A DNA stretch of 64,000 nucleotides. It comes from Candidatus Eremiobacter antarcticus (GTDB lineage Bacteria; Vulcanimicrobiota; Vulcanimicrobiia; Eremiobacterales; Eremiobacteraceae). Position 1 is the stretch's first letter. Every line of letters starts with the position of its first letter. Positions 44,548 to 51,982 of the stretch are shown here, one piece after another. The DNA lies in NCBI GenBank assembly GCA_003244105.1, contig QHBK01000019.1, forward strand, positions 186,001 through 250,000, read 5' to 3'. A model generated the notes under the pieces. That model saw only the letters and a list, made by a program, of their open reading frames with translations. It ran no database searches and had not been told where the DNA came from. A program made the position numbers and the translations under genes.

Positions 44548-45029
44548 TTTTAGACACGCCGGGCAAGCGGCGCAGGCTCTTGGATTCTGCCAAGACAGTT
44601 GCCATCATCGGCGCGAGCACCAACCCACTGCGTCCGAGCTACTTCATCTTTCGCTATCTGCGCACGCACGGGTTTGAAGTGTGGCCGGTCAACCCCAACC
44701 ACCAAAAGATCGATGACGTCGAGTGCTATCCCTCACTGCTCGAACTCGCGAGGCGCAAGGGCATGCCCGACATCATCGACGTCTTCCGCCGTTCCGACGC
44801 CGTCTTGCCCGTGGTGGAAGAAGCCATAGCGCTTGGCGCGCCGGCCATCTGGTTCCAGTACGGCGTGCTGAACGCCAAGGCCATCGCCCGCGCCGACAAC
44901 GCCGGACTCAACGTCGTCGTCGACCGTTGCATCAAAGTCGAGCATGCACGGTTCGCCGGCGGCCTCGGCATGATGGGCATGAACTCGGGCGTGCTGAGCT
45001 CGCGCCGGCGGGTCCGAAAAGAGTCCTAG
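44544..45029 (+). CDS. CoA-binding domain protein (YccU-like)
   Basis: 161 residues with a Rossmann CoA-binding fold: AKTVAIIGASTNPLRPSYFI, FEVWPVNPNHQKI, IIDVFRRSDAVLPVVEEAI, IWFQYGVLN, and NVVVDRCIKVEHARF. This matches the stand-alone CoA_binding_2 family, whose biological role is unsettled. It is often linked to methionine genes, as here, where it overlaps metY by four bases. It converges on the FMN-protein gene with a four-base overlap. Confidence 0.88.
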   Translation: MILDTPGKRRRLLDSAKTVAIIGASTNPLRPSYFIFRYLRTHGFEVWPVNPNHQKIDDVECYPSLLELARRKGMPDIIDVFRRSDAVLPVVEEAIALGAPAIWFQYGVLNAKAIARADNAGLNVVVDRCIKVEHARFAGGLGMMGMNSGVLSSRRRVRKES

Positions 45030-45517
45030 CGCTCGGCGCCCGGCTGGATTTCCCGCAGCTCTTCGAAGATGGAACGCTCGACCTCGGCGCGATGGTCCTT
45101 GCCGTCGGGAAAAACATAGTGCGGTGCCGAGAAATGGACGCCGCGCACGCCGTGGTCGCGCACGTCGATGACGGCGGCCTCGACAAGCGCGCAGGGAAAG
45201 GGGACGCTGCGCAGCTGCGTCTTGATGATCGACGCGCGAGCACGCACCGATAGGATCAAATTGTCTGCCAGCACTTCGATGGCCACCAGCCGGTTCTCGG
45301 ACGCGATGTTGCGATAGGCCGTTCCGCGCGAATCGAGGGCGAGCGCGATGGTCTGCGGGCCCGTTGAGATGACCCACGTGCAAAAGGCGGTAGAAGGGGT
45401 GCCGTCTGCGGACACCGTGGCGAGCACCACGCTCGTACCGCGCTGCAGGGCTGTATCCAGCGATTTCTGTAGCCTCTCGGACGGCCGTTGTTGCATCAAC
45501 GCGTTGTTTCGGCGCAT
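45026..45517 (-). CDS. Pyridoxamine-5'-phosphate-oxidase-like FMN-binding split-barrel protein
   Basis: 163 residues, or about 156 if ATG 45496 is used. The split-barrel strand order is SVVLATVSADGTPSTAFCTW, then TIALALDSRGTAYRNIASEN, then VAIEVLADNLILSVRARAS. PdxH-specific C-terminal residues are not seen, so it is a general PPOX-type protein binding FMN, F420 or heme. Function unassigned. It is convergent with the CoA-binding gene. Confidence 0.75.
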   Translation of the reverse strand: MRRNNALMQQRPSERLQKSLDTALQRGTSVVLATVSADGTPSTAFCTWVISTGPQTIALALDSRGTAYRNIASENRLVAIEVLADNLILSVRARASIIKTQLRSVPFPCALVEAAVIDVRDHGVRGVHFSAPHYVFPDGKDHRAEVERSIFEELREIQPGAER

Positions 45518-45547
45518 GCACGCGCCATGCCGCCGCCGCGCGCCACG

Positions 45548-46483
45548 TCAGCGGTCCTTGCGGCGGTCACGAGGGTGACCTTTGCGGTAGCTTGCCTGGA
45601 TGTGATCCAATGAGACGTGCGTGTAGATCTGGGTGGTGGCGAGATAACGATGACCGAGCAGCTCTTTGATCGCCATGATGTCCGCGCCATTCTCGAGCAG
45701 ATGGGTCGCGAACGAATGCCTGAGCCGATGTGGGCTCGCATACACGCGGCTGACGGCTGAAAACGCCTTGAACATCACACCAACTTGGGCTCGGCTGATG
45801 CGGCGCCTTTGCTTTGATAAGAAGAGCGCTGGATCGGCGCTGCGAGGGCGCACCGCAAGGTAGTCGTGGAGCGCGGCTTCTGTCGTCTCGTTGAAGAAGA
45901 CGATACGCTCTTTGTTGCCCTTGCCGATTACGCGCAGCCGCCGCTTCTGGAAGTCGACCGACGCCACGTCGAGACTGATGAGCTCCGCCCGCCGGATGCC
46001 GCTCGCGTACAGCAACTCGAAGATCGCCTTGTTGCGCCGGCGCACAAACTCGCTGCCGCCGCTGATCTCGGTCCGCAAGAACTTCGCGACGTCGTCCTCG
46101 GACAGCACCTTGGGAAGCCGCTCGGGAGCCTTGGGTTGGGGAACGTCCGCTGCGGGGTTGTCCTCGCGCACGCCTTCGCGCTTCAAGTGGCCAAAATAGG
46201 CACGCAGAGCCGCCAGCTTTCTGCGCACCGCCACCGCCGAATAGCTCCGGCTGCCCATCAGATGCATGACAAAGCGGCGTACGTCATTGATACTGGCGTT
46301 GGGCAGGCGCTTGAACGGTCCGCGAAACGATGGCTTGGCGTCTTTGCGGCCGTCGATGAACGCGCCGAACAACTCGACGTCGCGCGCGTATTCGTCGGCA
46401 GTACGCGGGCCGCGGCCTCGTTCCAACGTGAGGTAGGACACCAGTCCGGCGATGCTGGAATCGCGGTCGGGCAGCGCTTTCAT
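45548..46483 (-). CDS. Tyrosine recombinase XerC/XerD
   Basis: 311 residues. Chromosome-dimer resolution type with an N-terminal SAM-like core-binding domain (about 10-105) and a catalytic domain with all six residues: Arg164 (SGIRRAEL), Lys188 (IGKGNKE), His252 and Arg255 (PHRLRHSFATHLLENGAD), His278 (LLGHRYLATTQIY) and Tyr287. Length and motif order match housekeeping XerC/D rather than phage integrases. It is not next to any recognisable attachment site. XerC versus XerD cannot be decided here. Confidence 0.93.
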   Translation of the reverse strand: MKALPDRDSSIAGLVSYLTLERGRGPRTADEYARDVELFGAFIDGRKDAKPSFRGPFKRLPNASINDVRRFVMHLMGSRSYSAVAVRRKLAALRAYFGHLKREGVREDNPAADVPQPKAPERLPKVLSEDDVAKFLRTEISGGSEFVRRRNKAIFELLYASGIRRAELISLDVASVDFQKRRLRVIGKGNKERIVFFNETTEAALHDYLAVRPRSADPALFLSKQRRRISRAQVGVMFKAFSAVSRVYASPHRLRHSFATHLLENGADIMAIKELLGHRYLATTQIYTHVSLDHIQASYRKGHPRDRRKDR

Positions 46484-46575
46484 CCTCGCGTCCCTTCGGC
46501 GCCCTTCCGCCGGGTACCTAGCCCAAATAACTGTTTGGGCTAATTGGAAACGGTTTTACCGACTTCCGGAGGCTT

Positions 46576-48375
46576 CTACAGTAGCGAGCCGTCATCTCGG
46601 GATCCCAAGAGCAGCTTGCGCAACAGCGCTATCGGCGGATCGCCATGTGCAAGGACTGCGTCGTGAAACCGGGCGAGGGTGAAGCGCGGGCCCAGCGCCT
46701 TGCGATAATCAGCCCGCAGCTTGAGGAGCATGAGTTTCCCCCACGTGTAGTGGCCGTACAGCGCGTCGGTGATTCCCCGGACGGTCTCCGCGTACGCGGT
46801 GCCCCTGGTTTGAAAGCAGCGGTCCATGAAGATCTTCGTACCTTGGTCGACGGTCATGTTTTGCGTGTGCTCTTTGATGCCGACGATGAGCCGGCAGTCG
46901 CGCAGAAGCGCTTCGGACGACTGCGCGAGACGGTAGCGCGGGTTGCCCTTGCCGAGCCCTTCTTCCACCATCATCTGCTCGCTGTAATGGGCCCAGCCCT
47001 CGCTGAACGCCCCGTTCCATTCAAGCCTGCGGATGAGACTGAGCTTGCTCTGCTGGTTGAACAGATAGTTGGTGTAGTGCCCGGGATATATCTCGTGCAC
47101 GGAGACGATGGTCAGCTCCGGCCGGTTGTAGGAGGTTAAGAACTCCTCGGCTTGCTGTCGAGTGGCATCATGCGGCACCGGCGTCACGTAGTAATACGTT
47201 TGCCGGACGTTGTGTTCGAGCGGACCGGGAGCATCGAAGGCTGCGAAGGTCGTGCTTGCCTCGAACGGCGGCGTTGCCACGACTCTTGCAACGGGCGCAT
47301 CGGGCAGATCGAGGATTCGGCGATCGCGGATGAACTTCGCCAGCCCCTCCAACTGCTGCTGCGCTTCAGGGAGCAACCTGCTTGCAGTGGGATGATCTTT
47401 GCCCAACGCGGCGTACACCTGACTCGGGGAACGGTGGGGGTCGATGTTGCGAGCGGCCGCCACGAAGGCGGCACGATCACGTGCCAAGGCTGCCTCCCCG
47501 ACTGACAACAGCCGCGAAACCGGCACGTGGGCCGCGGTCTCCAAATCAACCAGATAGGCGAAGCGCTGTGCTCCGAGCGCATACCTGCCGCCTGCTTTAG
47601 GGATGACTGAGCGCCGCAGAAAGTCGTTGTAACCACGCAACGCCTGCACCACGCGTGCGTTCGCAGCCCGGAACTGCGACTGCAGACGAGCGTCTTTGAC
47701 GGCGGCAAACGCAAGCGGTACGTCGTGGCTGAAGAAGGCGATGGCGCCATCGACGTCCTTGGCTGCGAACGTGGCGACGATCCGCGCGACGTTGGGCACA
47801 TCCAGATTGCGCCGGCCTTGCGCCAACAGGCCGGGAATCTTCTGCTCGCGCGCGATCACGTCGCTCAGGCGGTGCTGCAGCGGCGCGAAGTTCCAGGCCA
47901 TCAAAGAATAGACGGCGCCTGCGGCGGTGCTGCTGTAGTAGCCGGGATCCCTGCGCCAACTGGGAACGTCTCTCAGGTAGAACAAGCGCTCGCGGACGCT
48001 GTTCTCGAGGATCATTCTATCGATGCGGCTATCTCGGGAGAGCGTATCTTCATCCAGGTTGGCGAGAGACTCCAGAATGGAGCGCAGGCGGTCACCTTCC
48101 CGTTGAAAATCCCTCGGCGTGTACGACCCGAGCTCCATGTCGTGTGTGTGGACGCCGATGGACGTCGCCTCGTCCGGAGCAAACCGCCAGGTCTCCTGAT
48201 AGTAACGCAACGTGATGTCGTTCAGCGCTGTCTGACCGCTTTCGTCGGCTGAGCTGACGACCGGCCGCGCTGACGCGACCAGCAGGCACGCGCACACGCC
48301 TGCGATCACGCACGACGCGAGGGTCGCCGCAAACCCCCTCTTGTGAGGGCTGGAGCTACGAGTAACAGGCTTCAT
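46576..48375 (-). CDS. DUF885 family secreted protein (putative metallopeptidase-like)
   Basis: 599 residues from ATG 48375, with a signal-type hydrophobic stretch at about 14-40. DUF885 landmarks are RRDPGYYSSTAAGAVYSLM, VHEIYPGHYTNYLF near residue 425 (HExxx plus H, a zincin-like site), EWNGAFSEGWAHYSEQMMVE, and RVRGITDALYGHYTWGKLML-like helices near the end. Members are predicted zinc peptidases with little biochemistry. The frame continues to 48546, but I use 48375 because the metallothionein-like gene occupies that DNA in another frame and overlaps by 20 bases. Confidence 0.85.
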   Translation of the reverse strand: MKPVTRSSSPHKRGFAATLASCVIAGVCACLLVASARPVVSSADESGQTALNDITLRYYQETWRFAPDEATSIGVHTHDMELGSYTPRDFQREGDRLRSILESLANLDEDTLSRDSRIDRMILENSVRERLFYLRDVPSWRRDPGYYSSTAAGAVYSLMAWNFAPLQHRLSDVIAREQKIPGLLAQGRRNLDVPNVARIVATFAAKDVDGAIAFFSHDVPLAFAAVKDARLQSQFRAANARVVQALRGYNDFLRRSVIPKAGGRYALGAQRFAYLVDLETAAHVPVSRLLSVGEAALARDRAAFVAAARNIDPHRSPSQVYAALGKDHPTASRLLPEAQQQLEGLAKFIRDRRILDLPDAPVARVVATPPFEASTTFAAFDAPGPLEHNVRQTYYYVTPVPHDATRQQAEEFLTSYNRPELTIVSVHEIYPGHYTNYLFNQQSKLSLIRRLEWNGAFSEGWAHYSEQMMVEEGLGKGNPRYRLAQSSEALLRDCRLIVGIKEHTQNMTVDQGTKIFMDRCFQTRGTAYAETVRGITDALYGHYTWGKLMLLKLRADYRKALGPRFTLARFHDAVLAHGDPPIALLRKLLLGSRDDGSLL

Positions 48376-48568
48376 GCCCGCAGTGGCAGGGGCTGGCGGC
48401 GCGACCCACTCCCCGGACGGAGCAATACTGACTACAGAACTCCGACGTTTCCAAAAGCCGGCACTTGCAAGGCGGGTGCTGGCATTTGTGCTCGACGCCA
48501 GCGGGCGCCTCTGCGACGAGGGGGATCGACGTTTGGGCCTCTTCATTGTTCAGAGAAACACCTTTCAT
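48356..48568 (-). CDS. Metallothionein-like small Cys-rich protein
   Basis: 70 residues. The second half carries nine Cys and three His in metallothionein spacing: EHKCQHPPCKCRL, EFCSQYCSV, then SPCHCGHEAC. This is the C-H-C-C, FCSxxC, CxCGHxxC pattern of bacterial SmtA/BmtA proteins that hold a Zn4 cluster, plus a polar N-terminal extension of about 27 residues. It overlaps the start of the DUF885 gene in a different frame, so both are probably on one mRNA. Binding of Zn, Cd or Cu is inferred. Confidence 0.8.
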   Translation of the reverse strand: MKGVSLNNEEAQTSIPLVAEAPAGVEHKCQHPPCKCRLLETSEFCSQYCSVRGVGRAASPCHCGHEACYS

Positions 48569-48727
48569 GCGGCGGACGGCTGCAAAACGCGCCTTCTTCT
48601 TCTTGTTCTTCTGCCGCCGCTGTACGCATAATCCACGACTGCAGGCGGCAGGATTTCAAGCCGCGGTCGGTCCTCTCTACTACTGTCTCAAAACTGTGAC
48701 CTGTGACCGGCACGGGAGAACTGAACG

Positions 48728-49252
48728 ATGAAGGGCAGGCCACCTCGGATCGGCGTCGTCGGGGGACGCGACGCAGAAGCTTCCTTATTGGCGGCTGCAG
48801 AGGACATAGGCCGCGAGCTCGCAGAGCGCGGCGCCATTGTCGTGTGCGGCGGCATGGGCGGCATCATGGAAGCAGCGGCGCGCGGCTGCGTTCGCGCCGG
48901 CGGCATCGTCGTGGGCATTCTCCCCACGGAAAGCGCCGCCGATGCGAACGCTCACGTGACGATACCCGTTGTGACCGGCATGAACGAAGGCCGCAATATC
49001 ATCGTCGTCCGTACGTCTGAGGCCCTCATCGCGATCGGCGGTTCGTACGGCACCTTGTCTGAGATCGCGCTTGCCCTGCGCTTGAACGTGCCGGTGTTTG
49101 GGCTGAACACGTGGGGGTTGCGGCAACCCGGCTCGGCAGCCGCAGAGCCGGCGCTGACGTGCGTCGAGAGCGCGCAAGAGGCGGTCGAGCGAGCCTGGCA
49201 AGTCGTGCAAGCGAATCGCCTCCCAGAACGGCGTGCGAAGCGGCAACAATAA
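48728..49252 (+). CDS. LOG-related TIGR00725-type nucleotide-binding protein
   Basis: 174 residues, SLOG/Rossmann-like. Landmarks are RIGVVGGRDA, LAERGAIVVCGGMGGIMEAA, VGILPTESAADANAHVTIPV, NEGRNIIVVRTSEALIAIGG and SYGTLSEIALALRLNVPV. The GGxGT phosphoribohydrolase motif PGGxGTxxE is here IGGSYGTLSE, as in the uncharacterised TIGR00725 subgroup rather than cytokinin-type LOG. The ribosome-binding region is weak. A bidirectional-looking hairpin follows its stop. Confidence 0.85.
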   Translation: MKGRPPRIGVVGGRDAEASLLAAAEDIGRELAERGAIVVCGGMGGIMEAAARGCVRAGGIVVGILPTESAADANAHVTIPVVTGMNEGRNIIVVRTSEALIAIGGSYGTLSEIALALRLNVPVFGLNTWGLRQPGSAAAEPALTCVESAQEAVERAWQVVQANRLPERRAKRQQ

Positions 49253-49278
49253 AAGGGGCCGGTCTTTCAACCGGCCCC
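49250..49278 (-). terminator. Intrinsic terminator for the stalk-domain gene
   Basis: GGGGCCGG/CCGGCCCC (49255-49278) forms an eight-pair stem. Read on the minus strand it is followed by TTTTATTG, so it ends transcription of the gene at 49294-50349. On the plus strand it may also slow readthrough from the LOG-like gene. Confidence 0.85.
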
Positions 49279-49293
49279 TGATGCGGATTTGCG

Positions 49294-50349
49294 TCAGCTC
49301 TTCAAGTTTAGATCGATAGTCTTGCTTTCTCGCGTGTTGGGCGCGACTGACGTGATGCGCACCGTTACGCTTCCGCCGGACAACGCTTGCACGCTGACCC
49401 CTTGCGAAAAGCGGCCGTTCGCGTCCGCGGTCACGTCGGCTGTGTAGGTGCCGGACGACACTCGGAAGATGCCGCCCAAGAGCGAGGTCGGCACCACGAC
49501 GATGTGAACGACGGAATTCGGCAGCGTCCTGCCGCTGACGGTAAAGTTGCCGCCGACCGTACTGCCGTCCACGGGCCGCAGGTTATTGATAAAGTTGCCC
49601 GTACTGGCGGCCCCTCCGGACGTAAACGACCAGCTCTGGTCAAACGCGGCACCGTTTTCGTCCTTGCCGGTCACCCGCACGGTATGACTCGCGGCGGTGA
49701 GGTTGTACGTCGGAGTGAACAAGAAGTCGCGGCTGGAGATGTCAGTCGTGCTCGACACGTCTCTGCCGTCCAGCGTGATGTGCACGGAATTAGGATCCAC
49801 CGGCGAGCTGAAGGAAGCTGACACGGCTGGGCTCCGGGCCGAAGTAACCGAGTCGGGCTCCGGGCGCTGGTTGTTCAGCGTGACGCGAGCGGTGGGAGCT
49901 TGCGTGTTCCCTCCTCCCCCGCCCATGGAGATCCTTACCGTCGACGAGCTGTTGTCGTAGTCCACAGTTGCGCCCAGCGCCTGGGATACGAAACGCAAGG
50001 GCACCATCGTGCGCGGGCCCACCAGAAACGGAGCGACGTCCAGCTGCTGCGACGCGCCGTTCACGAGCGCATCGCGAGACCCGATGTGCAGCTGCACGGT
50101 GCGGCCATTGCCGGTGGCGTTGATGACGCCGTTGGAATAGACGACGCTTGCGCCCAAGCGCTCGAAGACGCCGCGCAGCGGCACGAAGACGCGGCCCGCC
50201 TGCTCGATCGGCGGCTGGTCGAACTGCACTTGCTGCCCGTTGACGACGATTGTGACGTTGGCAGCGTTGACCATATGAGAAGTCGCCATGACCAGCGCAA
50301 CGGTCGCAACGACGCCAGCGAGGTCGCGCAGCGTCAGATGGAGCTTCAT
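49294..50349 (-). CDS. Secreted stalk-domain (copper amine oxidase N-like) protein with Ig-like region
   Basis: 351 residues with a signal peptide (about 1-30, ending VNA). Two stalk/Cu-amine-oxidase-N units cover about 31-145: VNGQQVQFDQPPIEQAGRVF, VPLRGVFERLGASVVYSNG, then PRTMVPLRFVSQALGATV. A Gly-run linker leads to an Ig/Big-like domain with VTLNNQRPEPDSVTSARSPAVS and SHTVRVTGKDENG. A last beta-domain (about 245-351) begins NFINNLRPVDGSTVGGNFTVSG. Stalk domains are common in wall-associated proteins of Firmicutes-like lineages. Role unknown. A strong terminator follows. Confidence 0.8.
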   Translation of the reverse strand: MKLHLTLRDLAGVVATVALVMATSHMVNAANVTIVVNGQQVQFDQPPIEQAGRVFVPLRGVFERLGASVVYSNGVINATGNGRTVQLHIGSRDALVNGASQQLDVAPFLVGPRTMVPLRFVSQALGATVDYDNSSSTVRISMGGGGGNTQAPTARVTLNNQRPEPDSVTSARSPAVSASFSSPVDPNSVHITLDGRDVSSTTDISSRDFLFTPTYNLTAASHTVRVTGKDENGAAFDQSWSFTSGGAASTGNFINNLRPVDGSTVGGNFTVSGRTLPNSVVHIVVVPTSLLGGIFRVSSGTYTADVTADANGRFSQGVSVQALSGGSVTVRITSVAPNTRESKTIDLNLKS

Positions 50350-50408
50350 AATAATGCCTCCTCGAGTAAAGAGAGTTTCGCACTTACTTGCTTCTTGCTA
50401 ACAACCAT

Positions 50409-50882
50409 ATGGTAATCCTTGCCGTTCGGCGGCTGTCCGAAACCTTCAACGCGGCGCGCGAGCGGTTCAATGCGCTGCATCACGGCAATAAGATAGCGCG
50501 ACCTGTCGATGAGGCGAGGACCGTGATCGAAGTGACGGACAACGGGTCCTACACGCTGGTGGGGATCAGCGGGGGGTTCGACATGACGTCTGAACCTCAA
50601 TTCGCTGCGTCCACCAACGCCCTGCTGCGCAAAGGCCACCGCGATTATATCGTGGATCTTGAAGGCGTGACGTATTTGGACGGCCGTGCGCTGGGCTCGC
50701 TTATGACCTTCTTCAAAGCCGTCAACGGCCAAGGCGGCACCATCCGCATCGTCACGTCCAATGCGTTTTACCGCCGGCTCTTCTCTATTACGGGCATCGA
50801 CCGCGTCATCACGCTGTACGCGTCGCGCGCGCAAGCGGAGACGGCGCTGCGGCATCACCAACGCACAACGGCCAAAGAGTAA
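50409..50882 (+). CDS. STAS-domain protein (anti-sigma-antagonist-like) lacking the phospho-serine
   Basis: 157 residues. A short N-terminal helix precedes a STAS fold: YTLVGISGGFDMTSEPQFAA, HRDYIVDLEGVTYLDGRALG, GGTIRIVTSN, then FYRRLFSITGIDRVITLYAS. In SpoIIAA-type proteins the second block reads D-S-S/T-G; here it is DGRALG, so the phosphorylated Ser is absent. It would bind a partner constitutively or work in another STAS setting. ATG 50409 is chosen; the frame extends to TTG 50388 without a good ribosome-binding site. No kinase or phosphatase lies nearby. Confidence 0.8.
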   Translation: MVILAVRRLSETFNAARERFNALHHGNKIARPVDEARTVIEVTDNGSYTLVGISGGFDMTSEPQFAASTNALLRKGHRDYIVDLEGVTYLDGRALGSLMTFFKAVNGQGGTIRIVTSNAFYRRLFSITGIDRVITLYASRAQAETALRHHQRTTAKE

Positions 50883-50914
50883 AGCTCTCAGGCCTTGGGC
50901 GCTAGCCGGAAAGA

Positions 50915-50935
50915 GCGCGCCTCAAAGCGGCGCGC
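50915..50935 (+). terminator. Hairpin terminator after the STAS gene
   Basis: GCGCGCC (50915-50921) pairs with GGCGCGC (50929-50935), followed by CCCCTGCTTTTCG. It separates the STAS gene from the convergent Thr-rich protein gene. Confidence 0.55.
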
Positions 50936-50950
50936 CCCCTGCTTTTCGTC

Positions 50951-51211
50951 CTAGCGGACGACCGTCGTGGAGCTGCCGGAACCGCGATTCGCCAAGCCCA
51001 CGAGCAACGCGATGACGACGACCGCGATGATCCCGATGATCACCCATGTGGATGTGCTCATCGACGTCGATGTGGTCGTGGTGGTGCTGCCCGTGCTGGT
51101 CGACGCGCCGTTCGTGCCGGCGTTGTTCGTGCCGGCGTTGCCGCCTTGCGTTGTCGTCGTGGTCGAGTCCGTGTTTGTGGTGTTGGCTGCGAAAACAGCT
51201 GCTAATTGCAT
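50951..51211 (-). CDS. Small Thr/Asn-rich single-pass membrane protein
   Basis: 86 residues: a short hydrophobic start, a low-complexity Thr/Ser/Asn/Gly region (about 10-52) and one strong transmembrane helix (about 55-77, WVIIGIIAVVVIALLVGL), then a basic end. ATG 51211 is supported by GAGGTGG upstream on the minus strand. The extracytoplasmic part looks like an unstructured, possibly glycosylated stalk. Function unknown. It precedes no operon partner; rhomboid lies 68 bases upstream on the same strand. Confidence 0.65.
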   Translation of the reverse strand: MQLAAVFAANTTNTDSTTTTTQGGNAGTNNAGTNGASTSTGSTTTTTSTSMSTSTWVIIGIIAVVVIALLVGLANRGSGSSTTVVR

Positions 51212-51278
51212 GTATCCACCTCAATGACGCCAGGAAGTAGCCTGCTTGCTTATTCCCCTTTCGCTCGCCCGTAAACTG

Positions 51279-51971
51279 CTAGGACCACGCCCGCGGCGCA
51301 TCGCGGACGCGCAACGCGAAGATCAAAAGCATGCCCGTCACGAAGCCGGCGACGTGCTCAAGGTAGCCCACCCCGCCTGTCTCGCCGGTCTGGCTATGCG
51401 TCATATAGACTTGCAGGACAATCCAAAAACCGATGACCACAAGCGCCGGCAGGCGCAAGAACAGCGGAAAGCACCCGATGGGGGTGACCGTGTCGATCGT
51501 GTTCCCCCCGAAGAACAGGATGAACGCCCCTAGGACGCCTGCGATCGCCCCTGAGGCTCCCAGGGCTACGAGCGTCGAGTCGGGATGAACGATGACTTCG
51601 GCCACGCCGGCGCTCGCGCCGCACAACAGGTAGAACAAGAGAAAGCGAAAGGGGCCCGTTAGGTATTCTATGTCCGGTCCGAAGATGAACAGGTAGAGCA
51701 TGTTGCCTGCGATGTGCAAAACGCCCGCATGCAAGAACATCGCCGTCAGCAGCGTCAGAATCTCGGGATGCGGCGCGGGCGCCGGCGGCTGTATGTGATG
51801 GGAGATCCGGTAGGGGATGACCCCGAGCGCATGGATGAAGATGTCCAGCTGGCGCGAGCCGCGCGCCGATGCGCTGATCTCTTGCACGAAGACCAGCACG
51901 TTGACGATGATGAGCGAATACGTCATCGCCGGAAAACCCCGCACCCGGCTTTCGTCGCGGTACGGTATCAA
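51279..51971 (-). CDS. Rhomboid-family intramembrane serine protease
   Basis: 230 residues, six or seven helices. Catalytic dyad: Ser140 in ALGASGAIAGVLGAF and His206 in YLEHVAGFVTG. HAGVLHIAGNMLYLFIFG is the helix-2 HN block, and the N-terminal MIPYRDESRVRGFP is typical of the YdcA-like/bacterial group. It cleaves transmembrane segments of other proteins. The single-pass protein just downstream and the lipid-transport genes upstream are possible but unproven links. It starts 11 bases after the MCE gene stop. Confidence 0.92.
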   Translation of the reverse strand: MIPYRDESRVRGFPAMTYSLIIVNVLVFVQEISASARGSRQLDIFIHALGVIPYRISHHIQPPAPAPHPEILTLLTAMFLHAGVLHIAGNMLYLFIFGPDIEYLTGPFRFLLFYLLCGASAGVAEVIVHPDSTLVALGASGAIAGVLGAFILFFGGNTIDTVTPIGCFPLFLRLPALVVIGFWIVLQVYMTHSQTGETGGVGYLEHVAGFVTGMLLIFALRVRDAPRAWS

Positions 51972-51982
51972 GGTACGGTCTC

